Position numbers and translations under genes: made by a program. The notes beneath the pieces are model-generated. The model did no database searches. It was given only the letters and a program-made list of their open reading frames with translations, and was not told where the DNA came from. A stretch of DNA of 25,572 bases from GWA2-49-15 sp964359085 (GTDB lineage: Bacteria; Bdellovibrionota; Bacteriovoracia; Bacteriovoracales; Bacteriovoracaceae). The DNA lies in NCBI GenBank assembly GCA_964359085.1, contig CAYHRT010000023.1:1-25572 (forward strand), read 5' to 3'. This document shows positions 24,753 to 25,572 of the stretch, one piece after another; the stretch's first letter is position 1, and every line of letters starts with the position of its first letter.

Positions 24753-25572
24753 CTACTTCCCGATGCAAAACCTGGAAAAAACCAAATTGAGAGTATCATC
24801 CGGCGTAACTACACCAATCAATTCATTAATAAGCAATCCTATCTCATTGATTTTATTAGACAATATACCCAAATCAGAATCTGAAACATAAGGCTTAACC
24901 GTATCAAAAGCAGTGTATATATTTGATATTACATCCCTATGACGATCGATGAGAATTGGGTTATGAGAGATCAATGAAAGATACTTTCTCGACACTAACC
25001 TCTTGAAAATACGTATAACCGAATTAGTGTCTGGTCCTATAGAACCACAATCACAATTACACTGTGCATATAGGGAATAATTAATTCGAAGTGGTCCTAT
25101 AGAACCAGAATATGTGGCCGGTTCTATAGGACCACTTCCAACAAAAAAAACAGGACAGCAAAAGTGTGCAAAAACCTCTTTTAATTCGGAGTCAGAAAAA
25201 GAGTGAAGATCCGCATGAGTAAGCAAAATCAGATCAAAATCCCGAGGGGCAAAACTCGTCACCGCAGACCCTAAAGCAGACAAAACCAAAACCTTAAAAA
25301 AAGAATTTGAAAGCAAGGCGCGGGATCGGTGCATCCCCTCCTCCTCGACAATATTCTCAGGCATCTCGCGAACACCAGCACAATCAGTTAAAGTAAATAA
25401 ATCATCCTCTATCTCAATTTTCTCAGAGATAAAATCACGGGTTGTACCGGCAATAGAACTCACAATAGATCGGTCTTCAGAGAGGATATAGTTAAAAAAA
25501 GAACTCTTGCCAGCATTCGTCGGACCATAGATAAGAATTCGCGGGGCAAGGGCACTAGACGCCTGAATTTGA
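24753..25572 (-). CDS. mnmE: tRNA modification GTPase MnmE (TrmE), C-terminal part
   Basis: The frame runs off the right edge; about 272 C-terminal residues are present. The GTPase domain begins with the P-loop GPTNAGKSS, followed by G2 AGTTRDF, G3 DCAG (usually DTAG) and EEEGMHRS. The segment aligned with G4 reads LLTHADL in place of NKxD, and the usual SAK/SAR of G5 is not seen. The end is typical: INELIGVVTPDDTLNLVFSRFCIGK, with the CxGK cysteine required for modification. A GTG at 25463 is not the start, because the P-loop lies upstream of it. Between G4 and the closing helices sits a block containing GSGPIEP and two GSIGP units encoded by palindromic DNA repeats. It works with the neighbouring MnmG. 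Confidence 0.93.
   Translation of the reverse strand, partial: QIQASSALAPRILIYGPTNAGKSSFFNYILSEDRSIVSSIAGTTRDFISEKIEIEDDLFTLTDCAGVREMPENIVEEEGMHRSRALLSNSFFKVLVLSALGSAVTSFAPRDFDLILLTHADLHSFSDSELKEVFAHFCCPVFFVGSGPIEPATYSGSIGPLRINYSLYAQCNCDCGSIGPDTNSVIRIFKRLVSRKYLSLISHNPILIDRHRDVISNIYTAFDTVKPYVSDSDLGILSNKINEIGLLINELIGVVTPDDTLNLVFSRFCIGK
25032..25138. repeat. Three palindromic repeat units inside mnmE
   Basis: The near-palindrome TGGTCCTATAGAACCA occurs at 25032-25047 and 25092-25107, and its core is found in inverted orientation (GGTTCTATAGGACC) at 25120-25133. The second and third copies form a perfect 19-bp inverted repeat: GAAGTGGTCCTATAGAACC at 25088-25106 and its complement at 25120-25138, with a 13-bp loop. 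In the mnmE frame the two direct copies encode GSIGP and the inverted one encodes SGPIEP. Three copies in about 105 bp is far above chance. It may be a mobile palindromic repeat or a cluster of protein-binding sites. Confidence 0.85.

Noticed and set aside
24697..24891. A 64-residue + strand ORF beginning at the parS site
   Set aside because: It runs antisense over the conserved mnmE C-terminus and has no ribosome binding site; its start codon is formed just outside the parS palindrome.
1..25572. CRISPR arrays, tRNA or rRNA genes, insertion sequences, phage genes
   Set aside because: I saw no regularly spaced direct repeats with spacers, no cloverleaf-like or rRNA sequence, no transposase or integrase, and no phage proteins in the window.

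Overview
The window reads as a piece of the chromosome of a moderately AT-rich Gram-negative bacterium, close to its replication origin. It carries outer-membrane and periplasmic proteins, a TadE/prepilin-like small protein, a bactofilin, and the gene order mnmE-mnmG-rsmG-parA-parB-bactofilin-atp(b',b,delta,alpha,gamma,beta,epsilon). That order is familiar from lineages formerly called Deltaproteobacteria. Bdellovibrionota (Bacteriovorax-like) is my best guess, but this is inference from gene order and style, not a database result. A run of ten Ns inside atpA shows that the sequence is a scaffolded assembly.

Left part (1-5380): a histidine-utilisation operon on the + strand (end of hutH, then hutU and hutI) turns histidine into formiminoglutamate. 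It converges on a membrane-anchored TlpA-like thioredoxin (- strand). A small prepilin-like membrane protein is read divergently from the thioredoxin, followed by glycerol kinase (glpK).

Middle part (5361-14115): an outer-membrane-type beta-barrel protein, ligA and radA form a tight - strand operon. Divergent from it, a patatin-like phospholipase and a GH23-type lytic transglycosylase overlap on the + strand. They converge on an unrecognised secreted 479-residue protein. Three convergent gene pairs overlap at their stop codons, so there is no room between them for ordinary terminators.

Right part (14180-25572, all - strand): transcription runs right to left through mnmE and mnmG (tRNA wobble-uridine modification), rsmG (16S rRNA methyltransferase), parA and parB (chromosome segregation), a bactofilin, then the F1Fo ATP synthase genes b', b, delta, alpha, gamma, beta, epsilon. 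The a and c subunit genes are not here. A good sigma70-like promoter precedes the ATP synthase block. Two perfect parS palindromes (TGTTCCACGTGGAACA) lie beside parAB, one inside rsmG and one in the leader of mnmG.

The least explained structures are two clusters of palindromic DNA inside housekeeping genes. One is a set of three 16-bp palindromic units inside the mnmE GTPase domain, two of which form a perfect 19-bp inverted repeat. The other is a block of about 75 bp at roughly 70% GC, with two perfect hairpins, that encodes an extra N-terminal segment of LigA. Both look like repeats that have entered coding sequence in frame. There is no stretch longer than 300 bases without a gene.
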